Shown here: positions 5,688 through 6,076 of the stretch, in pieces
Layout of the letters: every line of letters begins with the position of its first letter
How positions within the stretch are numbered: position 1 is the stretch's first letter
Source: Ruminococcaceae bacterium UBA1244
Lineage (GTDB): Bacteria > Bacillota > Clostridia > Oscillospirales > Acutalibacteraceae
DNA: 6,076 nt
Direction of reading: 5' to 3'
NCBI GenBank assembly: GCA_002308635.1
Contig: DBWG01000133.1
Coordinates: 1-6,076, forward strand
Translations under genes and position numbers: made by a program
The notes under the pieces: generated by a model
Told to the model about the DNA's origin: nothing
Databases searched by the model: none
The model's input: only the letters and a program-made list of their open reading frames with translations

Positions 5688-6076
5688 ATGAATTACAACA
5701 GCACAAGAAACAAGGAAAAGGTAGTTACTGCTTCACAGGCAATAGCTCAGGGTATCTCTGACGAGGGCGGACTTTTTGTTCCGCAGTCCCTGCCGTCATA
5801 TTCACTTGATGATATCAAGGCTCTTGCAAAAGAGGACTACAGAGGAAGAGCAAAGAAAATTTTCGGTGATTTTCTTTCCGACTTCTCAGAGCAGGAAATC
5901 AGCGAAAGCGTAGACGCTGCATACACGGCAGAAAAGTTCGGTTCGGATAATCCTGCGCCTATCTCATACATCGAGAGCGGCAATACAAAAATGTCCGTTC
6001 TTGAACTCTGGCACGGCCCGACCTGCGCATTCAAGGATATGGCTCTCCAGATACTCCCGCACCTTCTCACAAAGTC
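5688..6076 (+). CDS. thrC: Threonine synthase, N-terminal part (runs off the window)
   Basis: The first 129 codons of threonine synthase, a PLP enzyme that converts O-phosphohomoserine to threonine, the last step of threonine biosynthesis. The N-terminus has the family pattern: MNYNSTRN, then QAIAQGISDEGGLFVP (17-32) and a helical lid region through DAAYTAEKF (76-84). The PLP-lysine motif LELWHGPTCAFKDMALQ (105-121) follows, with Lys116 as the expected Schiff-base residue. AAGAAGG (5674-5680) lies seven bases before the ATG. The frame is open to the window end, so the catalytic core is truncated by the window, not by mutation. It is 17 nt from the dipeptidase stop with no terminator or promoter between, so it is probably co-transcribed. 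Confidence 0.96.
   Translation, partial: MNYNSTRNKEKVVTASQAIAQGISDEGGLFVPQSLPSYSLDDIKALAKEDYRGRAKKIFGDFLSDFSEQEISESVDAAYTAEKFGSDNPAPISYIESGNTKMSVLELWHGPTCAFKDMALQILPHLLTK

Noticed and set aside
1..6076. CRISPR array, transposon, prophage, toxin-antitoxin or defence system
   Set aside because: I found no regularly spaced repeats, transposase or integrase motifs, or paired small genes. Essentially all the sequence is explained by housekeeping genes and short regulatory gaps.

Overview
This window is ordinary-looking Firmicutes chromosome, most likely from a gut or rumen Clostridia of the Ruminococcus / Oscillospiraceae type. That assignment is inference. It rests on the gene order (tuf | rplS - signal peptidase genes - rbgA - rnhB - yraN), moderate GC, strong AGGAGG-type ribosome binding sites, and protein sequences closest to clostridial versions as I remember them. 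All convincing genes are on the + strand. I see no transposase, phage gene, CRISPR array, tRNA or rRNA.

Layout. Positions 1-138 are the last 45 codons of EF-Tu, closed by a strong terminator (174-209). Positions 210-389 are an AT-rich gap with short repeats and no credible gene. A near-consensus extended -10 promoter (390-418) then drives a structured leader of about 118 nt and rplS (ribosomal protein L19), which ends in its own terminator (902-927). Next comes a tandem array of three signal peptidase I family genes (982-1548, 1570-2136, 2154-2816). The second and third keep the Ser-Lys catalytic dyad. The first keeps the membrane anchor and overall frame of the family but has lost both catalytic residues. 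A hairpin (2832-2859) separates the array from rbgA (50S assembly GTPase). The rbgA gene overlaps a gene that encodes RNase HII fused to a YraN/UPF0102 nuclease-like domain. A cytoplasmic M19 dipeptidase follows at 13 nt, then the start of threonine synthase (thrC), which runs off the window.

How the genes relate. EF-Tu, L19 and RbgA serve the ribosome and translation. RNase HII removes ribonucleotides from DNA, and YraN is nuclease-like. The signal peptidases mature exported proteins. The close spacing from 2879 onward suggests co-transcription of rbgA, rnhB-yraN, the dipeptidase and thrC. No promoter of similar quality is visible inside that stretch.

The points most worth a second look are the catalytically dead signal peptidase homologue heading the paralogue array, the RNase HII-YraN fusion, and the rplS leader. 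The leader has mutually exclusive helices, one of which would cover the rplS Shine-Dalgarno sequence.
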